Positions 47,139-56,627 of a stretch of 64,000 bases of DNA are shown here, piece after piece. The translations under genes were made by a program, and so were the position numbers. How positions within the stretch are numbered: position 1 is the first letter of the stretch; every line of letters starts with the position of its first letter. The stretch comes from Candidatus Zixiibacteriota bacterium. GTDB lineage: Bacteria > Zixibacteria > MSB-5A5 > UBA10806. The stretch is taken from assembly GCA_024641335.1 (NCBI GenBank), contig JAHEDG010000013.1, positions 1 through 64,000 of the forward strand. The letters run 5' to 3'. The notes under the pieces were generated by a model, which worked only from the letters and a program-made list of their open reading frames with translations, had not been told where the DNA came from and made no database searches.

Positions 47139-49586
47139 TTGACGGAAGGATCTGTTGCGAACGAGGGAACAGGCTCCCCGATTCTGGATAAAGAGAAGCT
47201 GGCCGGAGGCGAACTTTCCATATTACCATTAAAAGCGGCGGTCGTGTTTCCATCGCTGGTCATGCCCCTGATGATCACGGAGGCTCGATATGCCCGGCTT
47301 ATCGACGACGCCCTGATGGCCGGAGATCCGATAATTTTGGTGGCCCAGAAAGATCCCGATAAGGAGTTCCCGGCGGCGGATGATGTCTATACGGTCGGCA
47401 CTGCCGGCTCCATTCTGAAGATGCTGCGGTTCCCCGACGGCTCCGTCAGGTTTCTGGCCCAGGGGTTGATGAGGGTAAAGATCGAAAAAATCACCCAGGT
47501 CGAGCCTTATCTCAAGGGAAAAGTCCAGCCTGTCGAGGATATTCAATCCAAAGGAGTGGAAGAGGAAGCCCTGGTCCGCAATATCCATGAACAGCTTAAA
47601 AAGGTAGTCCAACTGGCGCCGTATCTGCCCGACGACCTGCAGGTATCCGCCCTGAACACCGAGGATTCATCCAAGCTGGCCGATCTGATCGCCTCCAATC
47701 TCAATATCAATACCGAACAGAAACAGGAGATCCTGGAGATATTCGAAGTTTCCGAACGGCTGAAGAAACTTACTTTCCTCATTACCAAGGAGATCGAGGT
47801 TCTGGAGATGTCCAAGAAGATCCAGACCGAAGCGGCCAGCGAAATGGGTAAATCGCAGCGCGAATATATTCTCCGCGAGCAGCTTAAGGCGATCAAACGG
47901 GAGCTGGGCGAAACCGACGATCACACCATGGAACTCGAGGAGTTTCGCAAGAAAATTGATTCCGCAGATATGCCTAAAGAATCCAGAGAGGCCGCTGAAA
48001 AAGAACTCGATCGTCTCTCCAAAATGAACCCGTCGGCGGCCGAATACACTATCAGCCGCACCTATTTGGACTGGCTGGTATGTTTGCCCTGGTCGGTTTC
48101 CACAGAAGATATGCTTGATATCAAGAAAGCCCGGAAGATTCTCGACGAGGACCATTACGATCTGGAGAAGGTCAAAGAGAGAATTCTGGAATATCTGGCT
48201 GTTCGCAAGCTGAAATCCGATCTCAAAGGTCCGATTCTCTGTTTTCTCGGCCCTCCCGGGGTGGGGAAAACATCATTGGGACGATCTATCGCCCGAGCTA
48301 TGGGTCGGAAATTCCATCGCATATCGCTCGGAGGTGTTCGCGACGAGGCGGAGATCCGAGGACATCGGAGAACATATATCGGGGCTCTTCCCGGACGGGT
48401 TATTCAGGGACTGCGCAAGTCCGGATCCAATAATCCTATTTTCATGCTTGATGAGATAGACAAAATCGGTCAGGATTTTCGAGGAGATCCTGCCTCTGCC
48501 CTGTTGGAAGTGCTCGATCCGGAACAGAATAACGCCTTTTCCGATCATTATCTGGATGTTGTTTTCGATCTTTCCAAAGTGATGTTTATAACCACCGCCA
48601 ACATGTTAGAGACTATCCCGCCAGTGCTTTTGGACAGGATGGAGGTCATTCATCTGACCGGCTATACCGATATGGAAAAACTGGCTATCACCAAAAAATA
48701 TCTTATCCCGAGAAATCTTTTCGATCACGGACTGAACTCCGATAATCTGCTGATTAAGGATCAGGCGATCAAGAAGATCATTTCCGATTACACCAGGGAA
48801 TCCGGCCTTCGCAATCTGAACCGGGAAATCGGAACCATTAGCCGCAAAGTGGCCAAGGCGGTGGCCTCAGGCGAAACCGAGAGAATCTGTGTCGATATCA
48901 AAAAGGTCAGAAAATTCCTCGGTCCCGAAAAGTTCCAGCAGGAGATGACTGAGCGAAAATCGCATATCGGGGTTGTCACCGCTCTGGCCTGGACATCCAC
49001 CGGCGGCGATATACTTTTTGTCGAGGCTACCAAAATGCCGGGCAAAAAGCAGCTGGAGCTGACTGGACAACTCGGCGATGTAATGAAAGAGTCGGTCAAA
49101 GCGGCCTTATCATATTTGCAGGCCCACGGCGACGAGCTCGGGATTACCCGAAGAGAATTCGAGGAACATAATTTTCATATCCATGTACCCGCGGGAGCTA
49201 CCCCCAAGGACGGGCCGTCAGCGGGAATAACCATGTGTACAGCTCTGGCTTCCGTGCTTCTGAATAAACCGGTCAAGCCTCAGCTGGCCATGACCGGCGA
49301 AATAACTTTGCGGGGCGATGTTCTACCGATAGGCGGTATCAAGCAGAAAGCGTTAGCCGCCTACCGGGCTGGAATTAAAACCATACTTCTCCCCAGACGA
49401 AACGAAAGCGATCTGGAGGAGATCCCCAGGGAGATCAAAGCGAAGATCGAGTTTGTTTTGGTCGATCGAGTCAGCGATGTTCTCTGGCACGCGCTCGGGA
49501 TAAAGATGGAGACGAAAAAGCAGGTTAGAAAGAAACCGGCGAAAAGAACTGTCGCGAAAAATACTAAAAAGAGCAAACGAAAATAA
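47139..49586 (+). CDS. lon: ATP-dependent protease Lon
   Basis: The 815-residue protein starts with TTG after GGGAGG. It has the N-terminal Lon substrate domain ([22 protein letters not shown]), a coiled coil, and an AAA+ module with Walker [10 protein letters not shown] (about residue 370) and Walker [11 protein letters not shown]. The protease domain has catalytic Ser in [11 protein letters not shown] and Lys in [14 protein letters not shown]. It degrades misfolded and regulatory proteins in the cytoplasm. A Lys-rich tail ([18 protein letters not shown]) extends the usual C-terminus. It is closed by the terminator at 49609. Confidence 0.96.
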   Translation: MTEGSVANEGTGSPILDKEKLAGGELSILPLKAAVVFPSLVMPLMITEARYARLIDDALMAGDPIILVAQKDPDKEFPAADDVYTVGTAGSILKMLRFPDGSVRFLAQGLMRVKIEKITQVEPYLKGKVQPVEDIQSKGVEEEALVRNIHEQLKKVVQLAPYLPDDLQVSALNTEDSSKLADLIASNLNINTEQKQEILEIFEVSERLKKLTFLITKEIEVLEMSKKIQTEAASEMGKSQREYILREQLKAIKRELGETDDHTMELEEFRKKIDSADMPKESREAAEKELDRLSKMNPSAAEYTISRTYLDWLVCLPWSVSTEDMLDIKKARKILDEDHYDLEKVKERILEYLAVRKLKSDLKGPILCFLGPPGVGKTSLGRSIARAMGRKFHRISLGGVRDEAEIRGHRRTYIGALPGRVIQGLRKSGSNNPIFMLDEIDKIGQDFRGDPASALLEVLDPEQNNAFSDHYLDVVFDLSKVMFITTANMLETIPPVLLDRMEVIHLTGYTDMEKLAITKKYLIPRNLFDHGLNSDNLLIKDQAIKKIISDYTRESGLRNLNREIGTISRKVAKAVASGETERICVDIKKVRKFLGPEKFQQEMTERKSHIGVVTALAWTSTGGDILFVEATKMPGKKQLELTGQLGDVMKESVKAALSYLQAHGDELGITRREFEEHNFHIHVPAGATPKDGPSAGITMCTALASVLLNKPVKPQLAMTGEITLRGDVLPIGGIKQKALAAYRAGIKTILLPRRNESDLEEIPREIKAKIEFVLVDRVSDVLWHALGIKMETKKQVRKKPAKRTVAKNTKKSKRK

Positions 49587-49608
49587 CCTGTATTTTATAC
49601 CAGCTCTG

Positions 49609-49634
49609 AAAGCCCGGGCTACCGGGCTTTTTTT
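49609..49634 (+). terminator. Rho-independent terminator of lon
   Basis: A perfect 9-bp stem (AAAGCCCGG/CCGGGCTTT) with a 4-nt loop is followed by a T run. Confidence 0.92.
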
Positions 49635-49832
49635 ATTATTTAAATAGCCAGTTTGTGGTTATTCTCATGCTCAAACTTAACATTCATTGAAAGGACACTT
49701 GCCATAACAGTTATCATGGATAATTTAACCTACTATTAATAATTATTCTCTTTACAAACCGGGACAAACAGGTATATTTTAAAACGTATTATTGAAAACC
49801 TCAGATATCTTTTTTCGAAAGCGAGGAATTGT

Positions 49833-49979
49833 ATGATGCTATTCGGAATTGTCGGCGGCGTGGAGGTGCTGATCCTGGTGACCACACTCCTGATCGGTAT
49901 CACTATTTATCTGGTCAGCAGAGAGAAATCGCAGAAAGACATGACCCATGATTCTGAGAAAAGAGCGGAGATTCGTTAG
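49833..49979 (+). CDS. Small single-span membrane protein (48 aa)
   Basis: The ATG at 49833 (a double ATG) has GAGG 6 nt upstream. The product reads MMLFGIVGGVEVLILVTTLL then IGITIYLV, one membrane span, and ends in a polar tail (SREKSQKDMTHDSEKRAEIR). It has no obvious family. The plausible ribosome site and clean membrane-span composition make it likely to be real. Confidence 0.55.
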   Translation: MMLFGIVGGVEVLILVTTLLIGITIYLVSREKSQKDMTHDSEKRAEIR

Positions 49980-50006
49980 GCGAATTAGGGCCTTGAACTG
50001 TCAGCA

Positions 50007-51416
50007 TTAACTCGGCAGCATCTTGCCGGGATTGAGTATCCCCTTGGGATCGAATACCTTCTTTATACTCCGCATCAGCCCGAGTTCCACGTCGCTCAAC
50101 GCGATCGGTAGGTAATCCTTCTGCACCCAGCCTATACCATGCTCACCGGAGATAGAACCGCCTAAAATCACCACTTCCCGGAATAGTTCGTTGATGACCT
50201 GCGGGAGTTTGTTGTTCCAGTCATCGTCGGAGATATCTTTTTTTATTATATTGCAGTGGATGTTACCGTCGCCGGCATGGCCGTAGGAGATAGTCAGGAT
50301 ACCGTATTTTTTGGAGATGGCGGTGATTTTCTCCACTAACTCCGGCAGGTGCGCGCGAGGTACAACAGTATCCTCCTCTTTATAAATAGCGATTGATTTG
50401 ACCGCCTCACCGATATTGCGGCGCATTTGCCACATCTCGGCCTGTTTTTCGGGGTTATCGGCCACGAAAACATCGGCGGCGTCATGCGCCAGACAGATCT
50501 CCCCGATCTTCTCGGCCTGCTCATCGAGGACATCCTCGCGATCGCCGTCGATCTCGAAAAGCAGCAGCGCGGCGGCGTCGGAATGAGGGAATTTTTTTTC
50601 GAATTTGTCCTCGGCGGCCTTGATGGCGGCCCGCTCGATGAATTCAGCGGCCGACGGTACAATCCTGTTCATGAAAATCTGTGTCAACCCCCTGGCGGCT
50701 TTCTCGAGGGAATCGAACGGGGCCAAAAGAGTTCTCTTATAGCGGGGGAGCGGAATAAGTTTTACGATAATCTCCGCTACAATACATAGTGTCCCCTCGG
50801 ACCCGACAATCAGCTGGGTTAAGTTATAGCCGGAAACGTTTTTCAAGAGCTTACCGCCGGTTTTGAATATTCGGCCGTCGGCCAATACGCATGTCAGGCC
50901 GTAGACATAATCCTTGGTAACGCCGTATTTCAACGCTCTCGGCCCGCCGGCGCATTCGGCTATATTCCCACCGATCGTGCAGGATTCCTTCGACGCCGGA
51001 TCGACCGGGTAAAACAACCCCTCGGCCTCCACCGCCTGATGCAGATTATGGGTAATTAGTCCGGGCTGGACCGTGGCCATCAGGTTTTCTTTGTCTATTT
51101 CTATTATCCTGTTCATTCTTTCGGTGGAAAGCACAATCCCGCCGTATACCGGTAAGGCCCCTCCGGAAAGACCCGTTCCGCCGCCGCGGGTAGTAACCGG
51201 GATATTGTTTTGGTGGCAGATTTTCATTATCTCCGAAATCTCGGCCGCGGACGACGGTCTGATCGCCGCATCGGGAAAAAACTCGAGATCCTCGGTCTCG
51301 TCGTGGGAGTACGGCTCGAGGTCGAATCTATCCAAAATAACCTGATCCAAACCGACTATATCGCCAAGACTCTCTATTATTTCCGGGGTGATCCTGCCGA
51401 AATCGGGGCTGTTCAA
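50007..51416 (-). CDS. FAD-linked oxidase, GlcD-like (glycolate/D-lactate dehydrogenase type)
   Basis: The 469-residue protein starts with TTG (GAGG 6 nt upstream). The PCMH-type FAD domain holds TTRGGGTGLSGGALP and GGNIAECAGGPRALKYG. The FAD-oxidase C-terminal domain has GHAGDGNIHCN and SGEHGIGWVQKDYL. The enzyme oxidises a 2-hydroxy acid and passes electrons to an acceptor. No GlcE or GlcF gene is adjacent, so it may work with a partner elsewhere or on its own, as single-subunit D-lactate dehydrogenases do. Confidence 0.9.
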   Translation of the reverse strand: MNSPDFGRITPEIIESLGDIVGLDQVILDRFDLEPYSHDETEDLEFFPDAAIRPSSAAEISEIMKICHQNNIPVTTRGGGTGLSGGALPVYGGIVLSTERMNRIIEIDKENLMATVQPGLITHNLHQAVEAEGLFYPVDPASKESCTIGGNIAECAGGPRALKYGVTKDYVYGLTCVLADGRIFKTGGKLLKNVSGYNLTQLIVGSEGTLCIVAEIIVKLIPLPRYKRTLLAPFDSLEKAARGLTQIFMNRIVPSAAEFIERAAIKAAEDKFEKKFPHSDAAALLLFEIDGDREDVLDEQAEKIGEICLAHDAADVFVADNPEKQAEMWQMRRNIGEAVKSIAIYKEEDTVVPRAHLPELVEKITAISKKYGILTISYGHAGDGNIHCNIIKKDISDDDWNNKLPQVINELFREVVILGGSISGEHGIGWVQKDYLPIALSDVELGLMRSIKKVFDPKGILNPGKMLPS

Positions 51417-51575
51417 GTCGAACCTCGCTGTAAAACAAATTTATGTCCTGGACGTAAATTATGACGACGGCATAGCCCGGTCAAGGTGAAAAGCCTTGAC
51501 AGAATATTTTTGCTGTCCCAGAATCGATTGGAATGATAAGGATGAATCGTGAATCGACTTCGTGGGGATTAACCG

Positions 51576-52265
51576 ATGATTAGCCGGATCGCTTTAAATT
51601 TGATTTTATTGATATTAGCTTTTTCCCGAATCGTTGTCGGGGAAGAGACTGACGCGCCGTTAACCCTGAATGAAATCCTTGCCCGGGCCGATTCGGTGAG
51701 CAGCAGAAGCGATTCGATACTAACGAATAATAAATACAGCTTCGAATCATATTCTATTTTCGAACGCCTGAACAAAGACGGTTCGATTAAGAATATCGAT
51801 ACGACCGATGCCGTGGTTACCATGCGGGGCACCGAAGAGCTTTCCAGGGAGATCATTTACTCGTCATCCGGCGATGACGGCAATAAGAAAACAAAAAGAG
51901 AAGAGAAACGGTTATCGCTGTCGTTCGATAACCCCGAATATGATTTCACATTGATAGGCTCTGATGAATCATCATATACGATTTCAGTCGATCCCAAAAC
52001 CGACCCCCCCGGCGAAGGACTATACAAGGGAACGATAGAGATCGATAGATCCAGGTTCTTTCTTAAGAGATTCGATTTTGTCATACCGAATCCCGAAGGC
52101 GCGCTGCGGGAATTCTCTATCGAAATGAATTTCGAGCTCCTGGAGGGAGAGCTCGTGGTTCCTGTCGATATGAGAATGACGGGTTTTGTAAAGGCCCTGC
52201 TAGGTATTATCAAAGTTCGGTTCAGCGGTGAAACACGGTTTTCGGATTACAAACTGCTTCAGTAA
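51576..52265 (+). CDS. Exported protein of unknown function (possibly LolA-like fold)
   Basis: The 229-residue product has a signal peptide (end RIVVGE) and a mature part of alternating beta strands, with ILARADSVSSRSDSILTNNK followed by SFESYSIFERL and SVDPKTDPPGEGLYKGTIEI. The pattern resembles LolA/LolB-like carrier proteins, but this is an impression only. It lies between the GlcD-like and nitroreductase genes with no clear operon partners. Confidence 0.6.
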   Translation: MISRIALNLILLILAFSRIVVGEETDAPLTLNEILARADSVSSRSDSILTNNKYSFESYSIFERLNKDGSIKNIDTTDAVVTMRGTEELSREIIYSSSGDDGNKKTKREEKRLSLSFDNPEYDFTLIGSDESSYTISVDPKTDPPGEGLYKGTIEIDRSRFFLKRFDFVIPNPEGALREFSIEMNFELLEGELVVPVDMRMTGFVKALLGIIKVRFSGETRFSDYKLLQ

Positions 52266-52453
52266 GTCCGTAATACGCGGCGACCTGATAACATACGGCA
52301 TTCATTCCGTGTTATTCCCCAAATCCCTGATCGGCTTACGGCTCGTGGAGGAATCCATCCAGGCTCGTCCCGCTCGTGTCAGAATATCGGCCGTTTGTTA
52401 CTTGCTCTCATATTATGAATAAGCTATTCCGGATTTAACCTGGTGTCTGTTTC

Positions 52454-53239
52454 CTATTCCAGACCGAATTCCCTATCGAGTAAGAAGCGCCGCATATGAT
52501 CCCGGAGCGCTATGGGGTCGGTTGATGCTACTCTCCGCGACGTGTGCTCGCTCCAGCTGTAATCGTCGTCGGGAATCTCTCGGCCGTCGGGCGACGAAAC
52601 TTTTCGTTTCGGACCGTCATACAAACCGGTGGCTTTGATAAGAGAGTCATATTCCTTTATTAATTTAGCGAAATTATTATCGCTGTATTCTTCCCGATGA
52701 ATTACGACATCATCAGGCAGTCTCGGCTTGACCATCGGATCGTGATCGGGATATCCGAGGCAGATCCCCATAAGCGGGAAAACTCTTTCCGGCAGTTTCA
52801 ATAGATCGCAAACCTGGCCGGGATTATTGCGTATGCCGCCGATCATGCAGACTCCCAGCCCCGAAGCTTCCGAGGCCACCAGAATATTCTGGGCCACTAA
52901 GGCGGCGTCCACCACCGCCACAATGAACATCTCGATAAACCTGTCGTTGGATTTGTATCCGCGAAGCTCGCAGACCTGTTGGAGCCTGTGCAGATCCGGG
53001 CAGATGGCCAGGAAGACGGGGCATGAAGCCACATACGATTGATCACCGCACAGGTGAGCTAATTTCGCTTTTTTCTCTTTGTCCTTAACCACGATTATTG
53101 AATACGCCTGTATGTTCGATGATGTCGGCGCCTGCCGTGCGGAGATGAGGATATTTTCGAGCAGATCGTCGGGTATAGGCTCGGGTTTGTATTTGCGTAT
53201 GGAGCGGTGGGATTTTAACAGAGCGAAGATTTCTTTCAT
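52454..53239 (-). CDS. NfsA/Frp-like flavin nitroreductase
   Basis: The 261-residue protein has the family start SHRSIRKYKPEPIPDDLLENI, the FMN-site SARQAPTSSNIQAYSI, SYVASCPVFLAICPDL, and EASGLGVCMIGGIRNNPG with GICLGYPD. It reduces nitro compounds, quinones or flavins with NAD(P)H, in the cytoplasm. The length fits the NfsA group. The first dispersed palindrome of the accessory region begins 22 bp ahead of its start. Confidence 0.9.
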   Translation of the reverse strand: MKEIFALLKSHRSIRKYKPEPIPDDLLENILISARQAPTSSNIQAYSIIVVKDKEKKAKLAHLCGDQSYVASCPVFLAICPDLHRLQQVCELRGYKSNDRFIEMFIVAVVDAALVAQNILVASEASGLGVCMIGGIRNNPGQVCDLLKLPERVFPLMGICLGYPDHDPMVKPRLPDDVVIHREEYSDNNFAKLIKEYDSLIKATGLYDGPKRKVSSPDGREIPDDDYSWSEHTSRRVASTDPIALRDHMRRFLLDREFGLE

Positions 53240-53260
53240 TAGCTTTTTCCTCTATCCGTT

Positions 53261-53288
53261 GTAGGGATTTGATTAATCAAGCCCCTAC
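53261..53288. repeat. Dispersed 28-bp palindromic repeat, copy 2
   Basis: It reads GTAGGGATTTGATT then AATCAAGCCCCTAC, a near-perfect palindrome. Copies lie at 41995, 56572 and 57504. Confidence 0.75.
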
Positions 53289-53295
53289 GAGTCAA

Positions 53296-53342
53296 TCATA
53301 TTCCATCTTTACAAACTTGGCAACCGGTTTTTATAAGATGGG
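53296..53342. repeat. About 47-bp direct repeat, left copy
   Basis: It begins TCATATTCCATCTTTACA and ends near CAACCGGTTTTTATAAGA. It matches 54271-54316 with a few differences. The two copies bracket the transposase element. Confidence 0.65.
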
Positions 53343-53443
53343 AAAATAAGCGTCGGATTGCGCGTCATACTTTATTATGACTGCTTCCCAGTATACCCCC
53401 GATATCGAAGAAGCATGGATCTATCCTCTGTATTAACTCTGAA

Positions 53444-53620
53444 GTCGTCAGGTTCGGGGACCTGACGACACGTCGTTTACGGGTGCGCGGTCAAGTCTCT
53501 GTGTTCTCCAAGTGCGGTCAAGTCTCTGTGTTCTCCAAGTGCGGTCAAGTCTCTGTGTTCTCCAAGTGCGGTCAAGTCTCTGTGTTCTCCAAGTGCGGTC
53601 AAGTCCCCGCACTTGACCGC
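53444..53620. repeat. Left transposase-flanking array: hairpin plus four 27-bp units plus palindrome
   Basis: A hairpin (53444-53469) with arms GTCGTCAGG and CCTGACGAC is followed by a 17-bp spacer and four 27-bp tandem units (starts 53487, 53514, 53541, 53568) that begin GCGGTCAAGT. The array ends in a 26-bp palindrome (53595-53620) with arms GCGGTCAAGT and ACTTGACCGC. The stop codon of the transposase begins at the next base. It is identical to the right array except for unit number. Confidence 0.9.
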
Positions 53621-54109
53621 TTACCAAAGAGCCAATCGATCGATTTTGATAATTCCCTGTTTTCCGGTTTTATAATATTCCGCGCTGGAACATTCCCAAT
53701 CTTCCGGGTTTTCAACTAACCCCGCCTTCACCGGATTATTATGAATATAGTTCAACTTTACAGCAAAAGTTTTCTCCGAAATGATATAAAGATCATCGAA
53801 ACGATGTTGCCAAAACTTCTGAATTTTAACATTCCGACTGTTAAAATATTCAAACACTATTCTCTTTTTAAGATCCCTGACAAAGAAACTTATATTTTTT
53901 TCTTCCTGAATCGATACCAATAGATGCATATGGTTTGGCATTACAACATAGCCATGAACTTTCGCGTTATCTCTTATCCTGTAGAATTCCATATTTGTTA
54001 GAACGATTTCGTAATCCTCTTTTTTCTTAAAGCGGAGAACATGATTATAGGTGGAAGTGGTTATAAAAAAAGTACCGTGGTTTTGCAAACTTCTATACCT
54101 AAGAGGCAT
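53621..54109 (-). CDS. REP-associated tyrosine transposase (RAYT, Y1_Tnp / TnpA-REP)
   Basis: The 162-residue HUH-type protein starts PLRYRSLQNHGTFFITTST and has the HxH metal motif at His60-His62 (VMPNHMHLLVSI). The nucleophilic Tyr is at or near residue 121 (LNYIHNNPVKAGLVENPEDW), the standard C-terminal RAYT signature. RAYTs cut and rejoin single-stranded DNA at REP hairpins and are thought to spread them. Length and motifs are complete, so it may be active. It is flanked on both sides by hairpin arrays, as RAYT genes usually are. Confidence 0.95.
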   Translation of the reverse strand: MPLRYRSLQNHGTFFITTSTYNHVLRFKKKEDYEIVLTNMEFYRIRDNAKVHGYVVMPNHMHLLVSIQEEKNISFFVRDLKKRIVFEYFNSRNVKIQKFWQHRFDDLYIISEKTFAVKLNYIHNNPVKAGLVENPEDWECSSAEYYKTGKQGIIKIDRLALW

Positions 54110-54135
54110 TTTGTTACTCTAATTTCTCCATTAAT

Positions 54136-54258
54136 GTCGTCAGGTTCGGGGACCTGACGACACGTCGTTTACGGGTGCGCGGTCAAGTCTCTGTGTTCTC
54201 CAAGTGCGGTCAAGTCTCTGTGTTCTCCAAGTGCGGTCAAGTCCCCGCACTTGACCGC
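54136..54258. repeat. Right transposase-flanking array: hairpin plus two 27-bp units plus palindrome
   Basis: The hairpin (54136-54161), spacer, units (54179, 54206) and final palindrome (54233-54258) are the same as in the left array. The only difference is two units instead of four, a 54-bp contraction. Confidence 0.9.
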
Positions 54259-54270
54259 TGACCATAGCCA

Positions 54271-54316
54271 TCATATTCCATCTTTACATTTCCCGCAACC
54301 GGTTTTATAAGAGGGA
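54271..54316. repeat. About 47-bp direct repeat, right copy
   Basis: It begins TCATATTCCATCTTTACA and runs to ACCGGTTTTATAAGAG. It pairs with the copy at 53296-53342, outside the two arrays. Confidence 0.65.
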
Positions 54317-54405
54317 GGCAGTAGGTCGAAAGGCTTGTCCTTTCGACATTGATTGCCTTAAGTTGTCGAAGCCATAAAGGTTTTGACCTACATCTGGAGG
54401 AAACG

Positions 54406-56556
54406 ATGCTTAAAAAAATCACAATACTATTTCTGCTGGCAACCTCAATCGCCATCGCCCAGGACGACGGCATTGACCGTATAGAGGCGGCGTTGGATTC
54501 GGTCGGGTTCACCCGGGCCGACCTCGGCTATCAGCCCAAGGGTTACTGGAACCGTTTTCCCCAGCCCGACGGTATCCCCTACGTTATGCCGTTTTTCGAA
54601 GACCTCTTCGCCGAACCGCTGGAGGTCATCCCCTACACGCAGGCGATGGGGAATACGATCAAACAATATCTCGAACCGGCCTTTTACGATTCCACCGATA
54701 TCTCCCTGCATCGCATCTCCTACATACTCGGCGTGGATCGGATGATGACCGGGTTCCGCAACTACTCGGTCAATCTCTCGCCGCGCATAGACTCCACCCG
54801 GCCTATGCTCGACGCTTTCGAGCAGGTCTATTTAGCCGAGGGACAGCAGCTCAATTTCATGGCTTTCGGTAGTCCGTCCGACTGGCCCAATTACAAGGCC
54901 GAGCTGGAATCGTCACTGGTCAAAATCCCCAACGAGTTGCAGGTCATTATAGCGGAGCTTATTCTCAACTCCTACGACGCGTACAAATGGCGGAATATCG
55001 GGATCAGGAATATCAAAACCGAAGACGCTCTGTCGCTTTTCTCCATCAACGATATGGCCGAGTCCATGGGCGACGGCCAGAAATATTACCCGCAAATCGA
55101 TGATATCGCCAAATCGCTCGACACGCATTCCCTCTATTACGGCTGTATGAAAGCGGCGCAGGCGGCGGAGACAGCGTCGAAAAAGCTGAAGAAATATCTC
55201 GACAAGAAACCAAAGAACCTCGATAAGATCGAGTTCGAGTTCGATTCGCCTATAGGCCGGATAGTGATGGCCGGGACAGGCAAGAATAATCACCCCAAAA
55301 CCGATTGCGCTATCTTAGTCGATCTCGGTGGCGACGATACCTATAGCGGCAACGTCGGCGGGACATCATCGTATGATCTGCCGATAGCGATTGCGATCGA
55401 TTGCGGCGGTAACGATAAATATTTCAATAGCAACCCCGATCTGCCGTCGCAAGGGACAGGCATCTTAGGCGCCGGGATATTGATAGATGTCTCCGGTAAG
55501 GACGAATACAAAGCGGTAAAGCTCGCCCAGGGATGCGGCTTTTTCGGGCTGGGGATACTGCTCGACGTAGCCGGTGATGATGACTACAAGTTAGAAACAT
55601 CGGGGCAGGGTTGCGGCTATTTCGGTATCGGGATGAACATCGATATCGCGGGCAATGACGTCCGCTACCTTTTCGGCGACGGCCAGGGGTTCGGGGGTGT
55701 CGGCGGTGTCGGAGTCTGCGCCGATTACGAGGGCGACGACAAATACACAGCCGAACCGTACGAAAGCGTGGCCCACCGCGGTGATTACCATTCGGCCAAC
55801 GCTATCAATGTCAATTCCGCACAGGGGGCCGGTATGGGCCGGCGCGGTGACGGTTCCGACGGCCACTCCTGGGCCGGCGGATTAGGCGCGCTGATCGATA
55901 TCAAGGGTAACGATCATTACTACTCCGGCAACTGGACACTTGGATGCGGCTACTGGTTCGGCACCGGCCTGGTTTACGAGGGGGAGGGCGACGATCTTTA
56001 CGAATCGGTCTATTTCACCCAAGCCTCGGGGGCGCATTTCTGTATCGGGGCCATAGTCGATGAAGGGGGTAACGACACGCACAAGCTCTGGGAAACCGCC
56101 GGAGCGGGGATAGCGTTCGGATGGGATTTCACCAACGCTATCTTATATGACAAAGGCGGCAACGACCATTACGAGGCTAAGATCATCTCTATCGCCTGCG
56201 CCCAGATCCGCTCCAACGCTTTTCTGATCGACGACGGCGGCAACGATTATTATCAACTGCAAACCGGGCAGGAGGGATTCGGCGCGGCCACCTGGCGCGA
56301 CGATTATAGCATTCCAAACACCATCTCCCCCTATGACGCCTTAGCTAAATCGTTTTCCCTGCTGCTCGATATCGGCGGCAAAGATACCTATATGGATTGG
56401 GAAAGCGAGAAGGATAAAACATCGCCCAATACGATTTGCGGCGATAACAAGACCTGGTTTAAGCCCGCCCGCGACAACGAACATTATGGCGCGAATAATT
56501 ACGGTGTCGGTATGGATGTGGAGGATGGGATGGTAACGGAGGGGGAGATGTTTTAG
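54406..56556 (+). CDS. Secreted protein with twelve G-x-D-x-Y repeats (beta-solenoid candidate)
   Basis: The ATG at 54406 has GGAGG 5 nt upstream and opens a signal peptide (LFLLATSIAIA). The first 280 residues are globular and rich in aromatics. About 400 residues then carry a repeat of the form hhDxxGxDxY, for example LVDLGGDDTY, AIDCGGNDKY, LLDVAGDDDY, CADYEGDDKY and LIDDGGNDYY. I count twelve, often followed by a Gly-rich turn (GQGxGxFGxG). The Asp/Asn-Asp-x-Tyr pattern suggests a stacked beta-solenoid that may bind calcium, similar in spirit to RTX repeats. I do not know this family by name. Confidence 0.85.
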   Translation: MLKKITILFLLATSIAIAQDDGIDRIEAALDSVGFTRADLGYQPKGYWNRFPQPDGIPYVMPFFEDLFAEPLEVIPYTQAMGNTIKQYLEPAFYDSTDISLHRISYILGVDRMMTGFRNYSVNLSPRIDSTRPMLDAFEQVYLAEGQQLNFMAFGSPSDWPNYKAELESSLVKIPNELQVIIAELILNSYDAYKWRNIGIRNIKTEDALSLFSINDMAESMGDGQKYYPQIDDIAKSLDTHSLYYGCMKAAQAAETASKKLKKYLDKKPKNLDKIEFEFDSPIGRIVMAGTGKNNHPKTDCAILVDLGGDDTYSGNVGGTSSYDLPIAIAIDCGGNDKYFNSNPDLPSQGTGILGAGILIDVSGKDEYKAVKLAQGCGFFGLGILLDVAGDDDYKLETSGQGCGYFGIGMNIDIAGNDVRYLFGDGQGFGGVGGVGVCADYEGDDKYTAEPYESVAHRGDYHSANAINVNSAQGAGMGRRGDGSDGHSWAGGLGALIDIKGNDHYYSGNWTLGCGYWFGTGLVYEGEGDDLYESVYFTQASGAHFCIGAIVDEGGNDTHKLWETAGAGIAFGWDFTNAILYDKGGNDHYEAKIISIACAQIRSNAFLIDDGGNDYYQLQTGQEGFGAATWRDDYSIPNTISPYDALAKSFSLLLDIGGKDTYMDWESEKDKTSPNTICGDNKTWFKPARDNEHYGANNYGVGMDVEDGMVTEGEMF

Positions 56557-56571
56557 GTAACGTTACTAGCC

Positions 56572-56599
56572 GTGGGGATTTGATAATTCAAACCCCTAC
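56572..56599. repeat. Dispersed 28-bp palindromic repeat, copy 3
   Basis: It reads GTGGGGATTTGATA then ATTCAAACCCCTAC. It lies 15 bp after the stop of the repeat protein. Confidence 0.72.
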
Positions 56600-56627
56600 C
56601 ACAATTGATGAAATCTGTTCCATTATC

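Larger units (their letters stand above)
53444..54258 (-). mobile_element. REP-associated tyrosine transposase element with direct-repeat flanks
   Basis: The span holds the left array, the transposase gene and the right array. The arrays lie in the same orientation and differ only in having four or two 27-bp units. No target-site duplication is evident. The gene is AT-rich relative to its surroundings. Boundaries are those of the outer hairpins and are my choice. Confidence 0.75.

Noticed and set aside
53487-53594. Possible CRISPR array (27-bp tandem units)
   Set aside because: The units abut with no spacers and there are no cas genes; it is a tandem repeat linked to the RAYT hairpins.
53483-53719. 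Plus-strand frame translating the 27-bp repeats as VSVFSKCGQ
   Set aside because: A 27-bp unit is nine codons, so any frame stays open across it; there is no ribosome site and the frame runs antisense into the transposase.
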